DNA from: Sulfurimonas sp.
Lineage (GTDB): Bacteria; Campylobacterota; Campylobacteria; Campylobacterales; Sulfurimonadaceae
Assembly (NCBI GenBank): GCA_027066935.1
Contig: JAMOMX010000462.1
Span: 1 to 21,320 of the forward strand
Reading direction: 5' to 3'
Length of the DNA: 21,320 bases
Shown in pieces: positions 1 to 7,801 of the stretch. The notes below the pieces were generated by a model that was not told the DNA's origin, made no database searches, and saw only the letters and a list, made by a program, of their open reading frames with translations. Both the position numbers and the translations under genes were made by a program. Each line of letters opens with the position of its first letter. Position 1 is the first letter of the stretch.

Positions 1-117
1 AATGTTGTTTTAATGAATGAGGGGAGTTTAAAGTACATAGGTGTTATCCTTATTTTTGTTCTCTATCTCTTCCAAGCTCTTACAAAAAGGGTATTCCTAC
101 AGCATATCCCCAAGTAA
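1..117 (+). CDS. C-terminal end of an unidentified membrane protein (partial)
   Basis: The frame is open from the first base of the window to a TAA at 115-117 and gives 38 residues. It contains one strongly hydrophobic stretch (YIGVILIFVLYLF) followed by a basic tail (LTKRVFLQHIPK), which looks like a last transmembrane helix with a cytoplasmic end. The 5' part lies outside the window, so the family cannot be named. An internal ATG at position 13 could start a 34-residue peptide, but no Shine-Dalgarno sequence precedes it, so a truncated larger gene is more likely. It converges on the large cytochrome gene with a 41-base gap that shows no clear terminator hairpin. Confidence 0.45.
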   Translation, partial: NVVLMNEGSLKYIGVILIFVLYLFQALTKRVFLQHIPK

Positions 118-158
118 ACTTAGGAACGAGGGAAATTTTGCAAGAAGTGAAAGATAGT

Positions 159-2360
159 CTACGGTATGATTATCCATGGGTCATATCCACCGCCATCAGT
201 TCCATGGCAAAATGCACTACCATTTCCACCACATGTTGGCACGGTATCTATTGCTGGATAACCAGGAGTTAATCCATCATGATCAACCAAGTAAGCATCA
301 CCCCAATTATAAACAGGAGTATCTACAGCAGTATAGTTTGATCTATAACCTGTCAACATCAAGGAGTTTCCATTATAGTTATATGGCTCTGGAAAATTAT
401 AGTAACCAATGAGACGCGATACAGGAGAACCATGAGGTACCGCAACATGGCAATTAATACACTTAACATAGGTGCCAGGAGTTATCATACTTTCCATAGT
501 TGATTTAATACGATGCGCTCCATTAATTGCATCATTCCCAGCTACTCTTTCAATGGTATGACAATTCAAACAAAAAATCTCGCCAGGAACAGGTAGATTG
601 TAACCGCCTGCATCTAAAGCATCTCCTATGTGCCAAGGTTGACCAGTTGCAGAATTTTCAGGCCAGTCTTTGTACTGACCCTTGAGCATATACTTTTTGC
701 TAGAACCGTGAGGTCCTTTAGGATCGATAGTATTCTCATCATCAGCACCATGACAATCAGAACAATACATCGTCTGATTTCCTACATTTGTATTCCATGG
801 TGGCAACATGGTAATAGTATGCTGTGGGTAAGCATATCTATCACCTCCACTTGCTATCATCTCATTTGTTGTCATTACAACCGGATGTGCCGAACGATTT
901 TTTGGATTAAACTCCCATGCTTGATCGGTGACAATTGTTCCCTCTGCTGAAAGGAAAAAAGAAGAGGCACCAAAGGTAGCTGAACCCAACCCCCAATATG
1001 AGTGACATTTCATACAGATTTGGTATTCTTTAGTAGCGCTCTCTAGCGTTGTAAAGGTGGTAGGCTGTTCCCATCCGCTGACTGGCCATGTTGGCTCTAC
1101 TCCAGTTACACCTACTAAAACAGGTGAAACATCGTTTGTATTTGCATTTGGGGCAACTGGGTACCATCCCGAAGCATCTACTACATCAGTATGTGTACCC
1201 TTCTGAGCTTTGTGCGGATTGTGACAATCCATACAGGTAGCGTGTCTGTTATTATCCCAAGATACACCTTTACCTCCATCTGGATCTAATGGTACATCTG
1301 CTCCATAAAGCACATCTAAATTTGTATGGCTACCATTTGGATTATTAGCCGAAATAATTGGATGAGCATAAGTTCTATTTGCTACAGTCTCAATATTTAC
1401 TGCTGCCCCTGCGTTATCGCCATGACATGCTGCTCCTATTGTATCTGATGCAGCGCCTTGGAAACAAGTTTGTTCTTGCACTTGTCTATTTAAGTAAGGA
1501 ATCCCTCCAGCATTATGAGGTGTGTGGCAATTAGCACAACCCATATCTGATATCTCCCCTGTTGCATATTTTACTAATAACTGAGCATCTGTATAATCAG
1601 GAGAACCTACTGGTGGCGTTTGATGTACACTCCCCAACCAGTCAATTTTTTCATGGCACGAGGTACAAGTAGTTGATACTTTTTGAGCAAAATTAGCTCC
1701 TGCATCAACAAGTAAAAACTTATCATTATCTTTATGTGGATCATGACAAGATGAACACTCTACATAGTTGTTACCTGCATAATTAAAAACTTTAATTGGA
1801 GAGTCTGGCGATGTCTTTAGTTCCATAGTCTTAGTTCCAACTCCAAAAGATTTAGTAAGAGCTGGGTTATAGATAATTCCAACAGGATGGTGCATTGTTA
1901 AATCAGTTCCTATAAAACCTGCTGCTGCACTTGGCATGGTCCCATCTGCTATCTCTACTCCATTCATATCAATAAGTTGATCTGTCGCTGTTCGCAATGC
2001 ATGTACAGCCCCAACAGCTACTGTTCCATCATGGCAACTCAAACATTGTCTAGATAAAGCACCAGGCGTACCTTTAGTTGCCCCTAAATCAGCCTCAACT
2101 GCATATCCCATCCGTTTTAGGTAGTCACTATTGTACATATCATATGCTGATACTGGCATACTTCTATTCCAAAGTGGCTTCCCCTCTGCTTGAGCTCTAT
2201 GTGGAATGTGGCAAAAAACGCATACCTCTGTTTCAGCTTGAGCTTTTATTGATCCTGGTCCAGATATAGATAAATTATGTTTTGTATTATCTATTGTTGC
2301 AAAGAGCGGTGTGTTTAAAAATAAAAATAAGAAAAAAATCATTTTTAATATATATTTCAT
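159..2360 (-). CDS. Secreted multiheme cytochrome c with about 12 hemes and an N-terminal OmcE-like module
   Basis: This 733-residue protein has a signal peptide (about residues 1-21, ending PLFA) and no lipobox, so it should be exported and matured in the periplasm. Ten canonical CXXCH motifs start at C47, C106, C202, C232, C275, C376, C449, C533, C597 and C634. Two extended motifs are also visible: C299-X12-C312-H313 and C710-X7-C718-H719. There are 32 histidines, enough for bis-His ligation of 12 hemes. Residues 22-240 copy the layout of the tetraheme cytochrome at 7802-8587: a lone His (H28), CVFCHIPH, PLWN, CLSCHDG, an HHP motif, ECSSCHDPH and CTSCHEK. The remainder is a C-terminal extension with about eight hemes. 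It is last in the operon, 13 bases after the propeller gene, with a good AAAGGAG site. I infer an electron-transfer role, as filament cap, adaptor or barrel-associated conduit cytochrome; which one cannot be told from sequence. Confidence 0.9.
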   Translation of the reverse strand: MKYILKMIFFLFLFLNTPLFATIDNTKHNLSISGPGSIKAQAETEVCVFCHIPHRAQAEGKPLWNRSMPVSAYDMYNSDYLKRMGYAVEADLGATKGTPGALSRQCLSCHDGTVAVGAVHALRTATDQLIDMNGVEIADGTMPSAAAGFIGTDLTMHHPVGIIYNPALTKSFGVGTKTMELKTSPDSPIKVFNYAGNNYVECSSCHDPHKDNDKFLLVDAGANFAQKVSTTCTSCHEKIDWLGSVHQTPPVGSPDYTDAQLLVKYATGEISDMGCANCHTPHNAGGIPYLNRQVQEQTCFQGAASDTIGAACHGDNAGAAVNIETVANRTYAHPIISANNPNGSHTNLDVLYGADVPLDPDGGKGVSWDNNRHATCMDCHNPHKAQKGTHTDVVDASGWYPVAPNANTNDVSPVLVGVTGVEPTWPVSGWEQPTTFTTLESATKEYQICMKCHSYWGLGSATFGASSFFLSAEGTIVTDQAWEFNPKNRSAHPVVMTTNEMIASGGDRYAYPQHTITMLPPWNTNVGNQTMYCSDCHGADDENTIDPKGPHGSSKKYMLKGQYKDWPENSATGQPWHIGDALDAGGYNLPVPGEIFCLNCHTIERVAGNDAINGAHRIKSTMESMITPGTYVKCINCHVAVPHGSPVSRLIGYYNFPEPYNYNGNSLMLTGYRSNYTAVDTPVYNWGDAYLVDHDGLTPGYPAIDTVPTCGGNGSAFCHGTDGGGYDPWIIIP

Positions 2361-2373
2361 ATCATACTCCTTT

Positions 2374-3369
2374 TTAATCTATATCTAGTAATTTGAATAT
2401 TTGAACTCTCTTATTACTAGTATCTGTTATATATATGGTACCATTTTCTAGTATATATATATCTTCAGCAAGTGAAAATCTACCTTTTGCGTTGCCATAA
2501 CCACCAAATACCATTAGTAATTCACCTTTTTTATTAAAAATTTGTATATTATTAAACATAGTATCACTAACATAGATATTGTTATTTTTATCAAGAGCTA
2601 TACCCCTTGGACTAGCAAAACTACCTATACTTTTTCCTAAGTGACCAAACTTATAAAGGTATTTACCCTCTTTATTAAGCACCTGTACCCTATGATTCAT
2701 TGAGTCAGTTACATAGATATTTCCAATAACATCTTTGGCAATAAAAGTAGGTCTATTAAACTCTCCATCTCCATTACCAAATCCACCAATGGAGTAAAGA
2801 AACTTTCCTTTAAGTGTAGTTACATGTATTTGACTTGCAACTGCATCTACAATGTATAGTTTATTTTCATCATAATTTACAGCAATTCCAACAGGTCTCT
2901 TAAAAAATTTTGAGCTTATAGCATAATCAAACTCTCCATCTCTTTTAAATACATAAATTTTAGCTCTTATGGAGTCAGAGATATAAATTTTTCCTTTTGA
3001 ATCACATACAACATCTATTGGGTTAAGAAAAATCTCTTTATCGCTACCCTCTATAATTATTGTTTCATCTTCTGATTTATCAAATATATAAACATTTTTA
3101 GATGTTGCATCTGTCACATAAACTCTTTGTTTTTTGGCATATATGCCAAAAGGAGAGGATAGCGTTATGCTTTCTTCACCAACTACAAAATCAAAAATTT
3201 TTGAAAAAAAACCTTTCTCAACCTCAAAATCTGCAGGATTAGTAGCAATTTTTACAAACTCAATTCTTGCTTTATCTGGAGCTTCTGGCCATACTAATTT
3301 ATCTATATTTTTTGCATTTAAATAACCAGTATAGATAAAAAATAAACTAATAAATAAAAACTTACTCAT
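2374..3369 (-). CDS. Secreted six-bladed NHL-repeat beta-propeller protein
   Basis: This 331-residue protein has a signal peptide (MSKFLFISLFFIYTGYLNA) and no lipobox. After it comes a segment WPEAPDKARIEF...FFSKIFDFVVGEE, which I recall as the typical N-terminus of propeller proteins encoded beside multiheme cytochromes. Six NHL blades follow, with recurring IYVTD/IYVSD and RVQV/NIQIF signatures (for example GNIYVTDSMNHRVQV). NHL propellers are binding scaffolds rather than enzymes. It lies between the barrel gene (11-base gap) and the large cytochrome gene (13-base gap), with AAAGGAG before its ATG. It is paralogous to the propeller lipoprotein at 6622-7683. I infer a role in assembling or docking the outer-membrane cytochrome complex. 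The fold is secure; the partner is inferred. Confidence 0.85.
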   Translation of the reverse strand: MSKFLFISLFFIYTGYLNAKNIDKLVWPEAPDKARIEFVKIATNPADFEVEKGFFSKIFDFVVGEESITLSSPFGIYAKKQRVYVTDATSKNVYIFDKSEDETIIIEGSDKEIFLNPIDVVCDSKGKIYISDSIRAKIYVFKRDGEFDYAISSKFFKRPVGIAVNYDENKLYIVDAVASQIHVTTLKGKFLYSIGGFGNGDGEFNRPTFIAKDVIGNIYVTDSMNHRVQVLNKEGKYLYKFGHLGKSIGSFASPRGIALDKNNNIYVSDTMFNNIQIFNKKGELLMVFGGYGNAKGRFSLAEDIYILENGTIYITDTSNKRVQIFKLLDID

Positions 3370-3380
3370 CTACTGCTCCT

Positions 3381-5669
3381 TTAAAATTTACGTAAAAATT
3401 TTACATTAAGTCTATGCACTTCTCTATTTAAAACGTGAATTGCAATATCTTTATCAGTTTCTATTCTATCATAAGTATAGCCAATAGAAGTGGTTAGTTT
3501 TGAGCTATAAAATAGCAAATCAGTTCCAAAATTATAATTCATTGTATCATAATAAAATTCTTTAGATATACTTAATTTGCTTGTATATTTAATATTTCTA
3601 CTTAAATTATATCTAAACACAACATTAGCACTAGGACTCATTGTTTCTTTTTCTTTTCCATTTGTTTTTGATATTGCATAACGAAATCCTAGTTTTGAGC
3701 TTAGAGAGCCACTAATACCTACTCTGGTACTATAGTCAAGATTATTCTTTACACTCACTCTAGCAAATTCTATAGAGGTAAAAACTTTATTGCTGTCAAG
3801 TATTTTTGAAATACTATTATAATAATCAATATTTAATTGATTTCTTAATTTTGAATAAATCATTGTGCTTATATTTAGGTTTGCATTGGAAGTTTTTTTA
3901 CTTTCCTCTAAAGTGTTGATGGAATCATTATAATATAAACTAGCACTTAATCTTGAATTTAAACTTTTAATATTTTGATTCATCCCAATTTTGGCTCTAT
4001 ACATATATGTTGTAATCTCTGCTGTAGATGTGTTGCTATCCCTATCATTTGAATTATTATTAAGACTAGCATTAAATGACATATTCATAGATATGTCTGC
4101 ATTTATTTTTTTTAGATAGCTAATATTTGAATTTAAATTTAAATTTTTTATAGTATCTAAATCACTAGAAACAACGGAATAGCTTGATGATTGTGATAAA
4201 TTTAAATTTTTTGTTACCCGATAACCATAAGATTGGGATAGATTAATATTATTTAAATTTTCATCTATGATTTTAGTTCCACTTAAGCTTAAAGAAGCAT
4301 TATGTTTTCCTCTTGGATTCCATATTAAATTTAAATTTGAAAGTACTGTTTTTGTCTCATTAGCAGTCCATAAATCATTTGTATAGATTCTTTTTCTATA
4401 ACTTGATTGTGAATTAAACCTAACAGAATCACTAACTTTAGCTCGATAAATTAAATTTACATCTTCCTCTTTATTGCTTGATTTAGAGGTATAACTTGTT
4501 GAGTCTTTAGTAATCTCTTGATCTGTATTAGTATAGCTTAAGCGTAGATTATGAATATCATCATCTTTAGTTAATGTTACTTTATATTTTCTGTTTTTTC
4601 TGTTATCCGTACTGAAAATACTTTCATAAACTCCATCAGAATCTGTGATGGTATAATTAATTTTGAATATGTTTAAGAGTATTTGTCCAACTAAACCAAA
4701 TGAAAGATTATCATACTCAGAGTTATTGGTAGTACCGTTATATCTAATAGAATTAGGAGATTTTGTTTTTATAGCATATAAAGTAAAAGGGATTTTAGTA
4801 TGGCTTAAAAAATTTAGTTTTGCATTATAGTCATAACTTTCAAGCTTATTCACAGTGTTAGCACTACTCTCTTCAGTATTTATATCTTCAAATCTTAAAG
4901 TAGTTGATAGTGAATAATTAAATAATCTCTTACTATAAATTGCGCCCAATACCCCAAGTTTATACTCTTGCATAAAATTAGTTCTAACTCTATCGTTTTC
5001 GTTGTATTTATCATATGTATAAGATAAACCTATGCTTCCATAGAATTTGCCAAAATTATTTACTTGTGACTGAATAGAATATATTGAGTCCATAATACCT
5101 AAGCTTTGTCCCTCTTTATTATAATTTCTTTTAAACCCTTTGCTATAATATTCATAATCTTCTTTGCTCTCTATATATATGCCACCATCTGTTTTAATAT
5201 CATCAACTTGTTCAGTTTTTCCATTGGAAACAACATTGATTGTATTTTTTTTAACTTCCGTATCCCTACCTAAAAATGCTAATTTTTGAACTTTTTCTTC
5301 ATTTATATCTTCTTTATTTACAATTTCTAAAATTTGTTCTTCATTATTAAATACTAAATTCTGTGCTGGTTTTTGTATTTCAGTTTTAGCTACTAGATTT
5401 TGTTCTTTATCTTTAAATACTAAATTCTGTACTTCATCTTTTTTAACTACTGGATTTTGTACTTTAACTTTTTTAACTATTGAATTTTGTTTTTTATTTT
5501 CAACTACTAAATTTTGCTCTTCATCTTCAATAACAAACCATTTCTCTTCATTTTTAAATCTATCTTCAGTAACACTTATATGATCTGGGTTTACAGGGAA
5601 TAATGTATATACCTTTACAGCGGATACTATTCCAACTGCCCCAAAAAAATAGATTACTGCTAATTTCAT
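3381..5669 (-). CDS. Predicted large outer-membrane beta-barrel (cytochrome conduit porin candidate)
   Basis: The protein has 762 residues. A hydrophobic N-terminus (about residues 1-17, AVIYFFGAVGIVSA) is consistent with export. Residues 50-115 are a charged repeat region built on QNxV units. From about residue 200 to the end the chain alternates polar and hydrophobic residues, rich in Ser, Asn, Tyr and Thr with frequent aromatics (for example YGSIGLSYTYDKY, TTSIGYTYDRI). It ends in Phe, as outer-membrane barrels usually do. Some 550 residues would allow a barrel with more than 20 strands, similar in scale to the MtrB-type porins that sheath cytochromes. It contains no cysteine and no heme motif. 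The start lies 3 bases after the foldase stop with no good Shine-Dalgarno sequence, suggesting translational coupling. It belongs to no family I recognise by sequence; the conduit role comes from architecture and neighbours. Confidence 0.75.
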   Translation of the reverse strand: MKLAVIYFFGAVGIVSAVKVYTLFPVNPDHISVTEDRFKNEEKWFVIEDEEQNLVVENKKQNSIVKKVKVQNPVVKKDEVQNLVFKDKEQNLVAKTEIQKPAQNLVFNNEEQILEIVNKEDINEEKVQKLAFLGRDTEVKKNTINVVSNGKTEQVDDIKTDGGIYIESKEDYEYYSKGFKRNYNKEGQSLGIMDSIYSIQSQVNNFGKFYGSIGLSYTYDKYNENDRVRTNFMQEYKLGVLGAIYSKRLFNYSLSTTLRFEDINTEESSANTVNKLESYDYNAKLNFLSHTKIPFTLYAIKTKSPNSIRYNGTTNNSEYDNLSFGLVGQILLNIFKINYTITDSDGVYESIFSTDNRKNRKYKVTLTKDDDIHNLRLSYTNTDQEITKDSTSYTSKSSNKEEDVNLIYRAKVSDSVRFNSQSSYRKRIYTNDLWTANETKTVLSNLNLIWNPRGKHNASLSLSGTKIIDENLNNINLSQSYGYRVTKNLNLSQSSSYSVVSSDLDTIKNLNLNSNISYLKKINADISMNMSFNASLNNNSNDRDSNTSTAEITTYMYRAKIGMNQNIKSLNSRLSASLYYNDSINTLEESKKTSNANLNISTMIYSKLRNQLNIDYYNSISKILDSNKVFTSIEFARVSVKNNLDYSTRVGISGSLSSKLGFRYAISKTNGKEKETMSPSANVVFRYNLSRNIKYTSKLSISKEFYYDTMNYNFGTDLLFYSSKLTTSIGYTYDRIETDKDIAIHVLNREVHRLNVKFLRKF
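5325..5522 (-). repeat. Degenerate 9-10-residue QNxV repeats in the barrel protein N-terminus
   Basis: About seven or eight imperfect copies of a 27-30-base unit encode QN(L/S/P)(V/I) followed by charged residues. Glutamines fall at residues 52, 61, 71, 81, 90, 103 and 112 of the barrel protein, with repeated phrases such as EEQNLV, VQNPV, VQNLVF, EQNLVA and AQNLVF. The copies have diverged but keep the register. They form a periplasmic, Lys/Glu-rich segment between the signal sequence and the barrel. The unit number may differ between strains. Confidence 0.75.
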
Positions 5670-5672
5670 AAT

Positions 5673-6617
5673 TTAAAGCTGCTTTACAATTACCGCTGCT
5701 AATTTTAATTTTTTAAGCAAGCTAGTTTTTCGCTCTTCTTCTATTTTTTTCTTAAGATCATTTTTTAAACTTTTTTTAATAGTTTCAAAAGGAAGTTGAT
5801 TTGGCTCTACCTTATCCTCAACTTTTACTATAAAAAAACCTATTGTTGTCTCCATAATTTCACTTGTAGTATTAGAATCCATAGAAAATGCCTTTTTCTC
5901 AACACTAGGTTCTAACATCCCTTTATGAACATACCCTAAATCTCCACCTTTTATTCGACTCATAGCAGTAGAATATTTTGCTGCTATATTTGAGAAATCT
6001 TCACCATCTGTTATTTTTTTATAAGCTTCTTCTATCCTTTTTTTAGCTTTTTCTTTTCCTTTTGGATCTGTAGGATCATTTTTTACATAAATTAATTTTG
6101 CTATAATTTTTTCAGGCTCTTTAAACTTATATTTATTTTTTTCATAATATTTTAGTAGATCATCTTCACTTAAATTTGCCTCTATTTTTGCTTCATAAAA
6201 TTTCTTAAGTAACTCTTTGTTATAAAGCACTTTTTTAAAAGTTTCTAGTGTAAATCCAGCATTTTTTAAAGCTACATCAAAATCTTTTGTAGTTTGTTTT
6301 GCATATGAGATACCTTTGTCTATTTCAGCTTTTGAAACTTTAATATTGATAGATTCAGCATGTTGAATAAAAAGCTCACTATCTATCAAATCATCTAATA
6401 CCTCTTTTTCAAAAGTTTTCATCTTATCATTTGAGACAGTTTTATGAAAATATCGTGCTGGAAATAATAGTTTAACCCCTCTATCTAGCTCAGATTTATG
6501 AATTTTCACTCCATTTACCATTGCTACAACATCTTTTTCTAAGATTATTTTAGGATTTGCATCTAAATAAATTCCACACATTAAAATTGATATTATTATC
6601 TTTAAAAATAACTTCAC
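5673..6617 (-). CDS. Periplasmic parvulin-like (SurA/PrsA-type) foldase
   Basis: I place the start at the GTG at 6617, giving 314 residues. AAGGGG lies 8-9 bases upstream, the gap to the preceding stop is 4 bases, and the product begins directly with a signal peptide (VKLFLKIIISILMCGIYLDA). The longer frame from 6677 would overlap the previous gene by 56 bases. After the signal comes a SurA-N-like segment (VVAMVNGVKIHKSEL), a helical region, a parvulin domain (about residues 171-272, including GGDLGYVHKGMLEP and IGFFIVKVEDKVEP) and a basic C-terminal helix. The family folds exported proteins, and in this operon the barrel encoded next is the obvious client. The usual parvulin His in the first strand (A-R-H-I-L-V type) is Leu here (AKLIYV), and the His of the last strand is Phe, so it may act as a chaperone rather than an isomerase. 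Confidence 0.85.
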   Translation of the reverse strand: MKLFLKIIISILMCGIYLDANPKIILEKDVVAMVNGVKIHKSELDRGVKLLFPARYFHKTVSNDKMKTFEKEVLDDLIDSELFIQHAESINIKVSKAEIDKGISYAKQTTKDFDVALKNAGFTLETFKKVLYNKELLKKFYEAKIEANLSEDDLLKYYEKNKYKFKEPEKIIAKLIYVKNDPTDPKGKEKAKKRIEEAYKKITDGEDFSNIAAKYSTAMSRIKGGDLGYVHKGMLEPSVEKKAFSMDSNTTSEIMETTIGFFIVKVEDKVEPNQLPFETIKKSLKNDLKKKIEEERKTSLLKKLKLAAVIVKQL

Positions 6618-6621
6618 TGGC

Positions 6622-7683
6622 TTATTCCCCTTTAATCTCTTTATATTTTTCAGGATTATCATTTTTCCAACGCTCACTCATATATTGGTATATTTGCACC
6701 CTTCTATTAAATCCATCAACTACATAAATTCTATCATATCTATCAATATATACACCTGCTATTAGACTAAATTGACCTATAAACTTTCCAGCAGATCCAA
6801 AAAATATTAACAATTCACCTTTTTCGTTAAATACTTGAACATTATTAAAAGCTGAGTCTGCTACATATATATTTCCATCACTATCTACACCAATACCTTT
6901 AGGTCTAGCAAACATTCCAGGTCTATCACCTATTTTTCCAAATTTTCTTATAAATTTTCCATTTTTATCAAATACTTGCACACGAAAATTTTGTGTATCT
7001 ACTACTGCTATATTATCATTTCTTCTATCTATGGCAATATTTGTAGGAAAATTAAACTCCCCAGCCCCTTTTCCCCTTTTGCCAAATGTAAATAACATCT
7101 TTCCATCGAGTGAGTAGGCTTTGATATTGTGAGCCTTTGTATCTACTGCATATAATACTTTTAATTTGTTATTAATACTGATACCTGTTGGTTTATTTAG
7201 CTCTAACCTTCCACCAAATGCTCTAAGTAATTTTTTGTCTTTACCATATACTAAGATGCTTGCATTTTTTGAATCGCTAACATATATACTTCCATTATCA
7301 TCAACTGCTATCCCTACAGGAAGGGCTAATTTACCGGGGGAACTATCTCCAATGAAAGAAACTTTTTTTAATTTTTCATCTATATCAAAAACTGCCCCTA
7401 CTGCTGTATCTGTTACATATACACTATCTCCAAAAGCAGCAACACCATAAGGTTTAACAAGATTTTTTGTTGTAAAGGCTATTCTTTCACCAATAAATGC
7501 ATCTAAAACACTCACTTTTGTAAAACTTATATCTCCACTATAAGATATATCAAAAAAAACCTTAGGCTCATTTGGTGGCGATGGAATAACAATCTTTATT
7601 TCTTGTATATTTTTAGAACCACATGCACTAAAGAAAATCAATACAATGACATACAGATAAACTCTTAAAAAATTTTTAAACAT
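6622..7683 (-). CDS. NHL-repeat six-bladed beta-propeller lipoprotein
   Basis: This 353-residue protein has a lipoprotein signal peptide with lipobox FSAC (C21, followed by GSK; no Asp at +2), so outer-membrane anchoring is likely. Residues from about 75 onward form six NHL blades with signatures such as VYVTD, IYVSDSKNA, VVDTQNFRVQVF, IYVADSAFNN and IYVVDGFNRRVQIY. It is paralogous to the secreted propeller at 2374-3369 but lacks that protein's WPEAP segment. It is the first of the five tightly packed conduit genes and ends 4 bases before the foldase start. AAAAGG precedes the ATG. I infer a membrane-anchored scaffold for the cytochrome/barrel complex; no enzymatic motif is visible. Confidence 0.85.
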   Translation of the reverse strand: MFKNFLRVYLYVIVLIFFSACGSKNIQEIKIVIPSPPNEPKVFFDISYSGDISFTKVSVLDAFIGERIAFTTKNLVKPYGVAAFGDSVYVTDTAVGAVFDIDEKLKKVSFIGDSSPGKLALPVGIAVDDNGSIYVSDSKNASILVYGKDKKLLRAFGGRLELNKPTGISINNKLKVLYAVDTKAHNIKAYSLDGKMLFTFGKRGKGAGEFNFPTNIAIDRRNDNIAVVDTQNFRVQVFDKNGKFIRKFGKIGDRPGMFARPKGIGVDSDGNIYVADSAFNNVQVFNEKGELLIFFGSAGKFIGQFSLIAGVYIDRYDRIYVVDGFNRRVQIYQYMSERWKNDNPEKYKEIKGE

Positions 7684-7758
7684 TATAAACCTTTTGAAAA
7701 TTTATATAGTATATAATAACACAAAGATGGATTATATAAAATAAACTAAGTGAGAATT

Positions 7759-7790
7759 TTATACACAAGAAGTTATCCCCTTGTGTATAA
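7759..7790 (-). other. Perfect 11-bp hairpin between the tetraheme cytochrome gene and the conduit genes
   Basis: The arms TTATACACAAG (7759-7769) and CTTGTGTATAA (7780-7790) are perfect inverted repeats around a 10-base loop. Read in the direction of transcription, the stem starts 11 bases after the tetraheme cytochrome stop. It is followed by AAAATTCTC rather than a T-run, so it is not a classical intrinsic terminator. It may protect the upstream message or cause partial termination, which would make the cytochrome transcript more abundant than the downstream genes. The repeat is certain; the function is inferred. Confidence 0.6.
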
Positions 7791-7801
7791 TTTAAATAGA
7801 A

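Noticed and set aside
176..412. Plus-strand open frames of 60-106 codons inside the large cytochrome, propeller, tpx and other minus-strand genes
   Set aside because: They lie antisense within genes with strong motif evidence, lack ribosome binding sites and have no recognisable protein features.
159..5669. MtrCAB-type system with its decaheme periplasmic cytochrome
   Set aside because: No second large cytochrome adjoins the barrel gene, and the propeller and foldase genes are not part of MtrCAB. Only the barrel-plus-cytochrome principle is shared.
6618..6677. Foldase start at GTG 6677 or ATG 6662 inside the preceding gene
   Set aside because: These add a charged stretch before the signal peptide and a long overlap. 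GTG 6617 has the better ribosome binding site and spacing.
7759..7790. TTATACACA-like boxes in inverted orientation, resembling DnaA boxes (replication origin?)
   Set aside because: Each box differs from TTATCCACA, only this inverted pair is present, no dnaA/dnaN or AT-rich unwinding region adjoins, and the site sits inside an operon-like cluster. A hairpin explanation is simpler.
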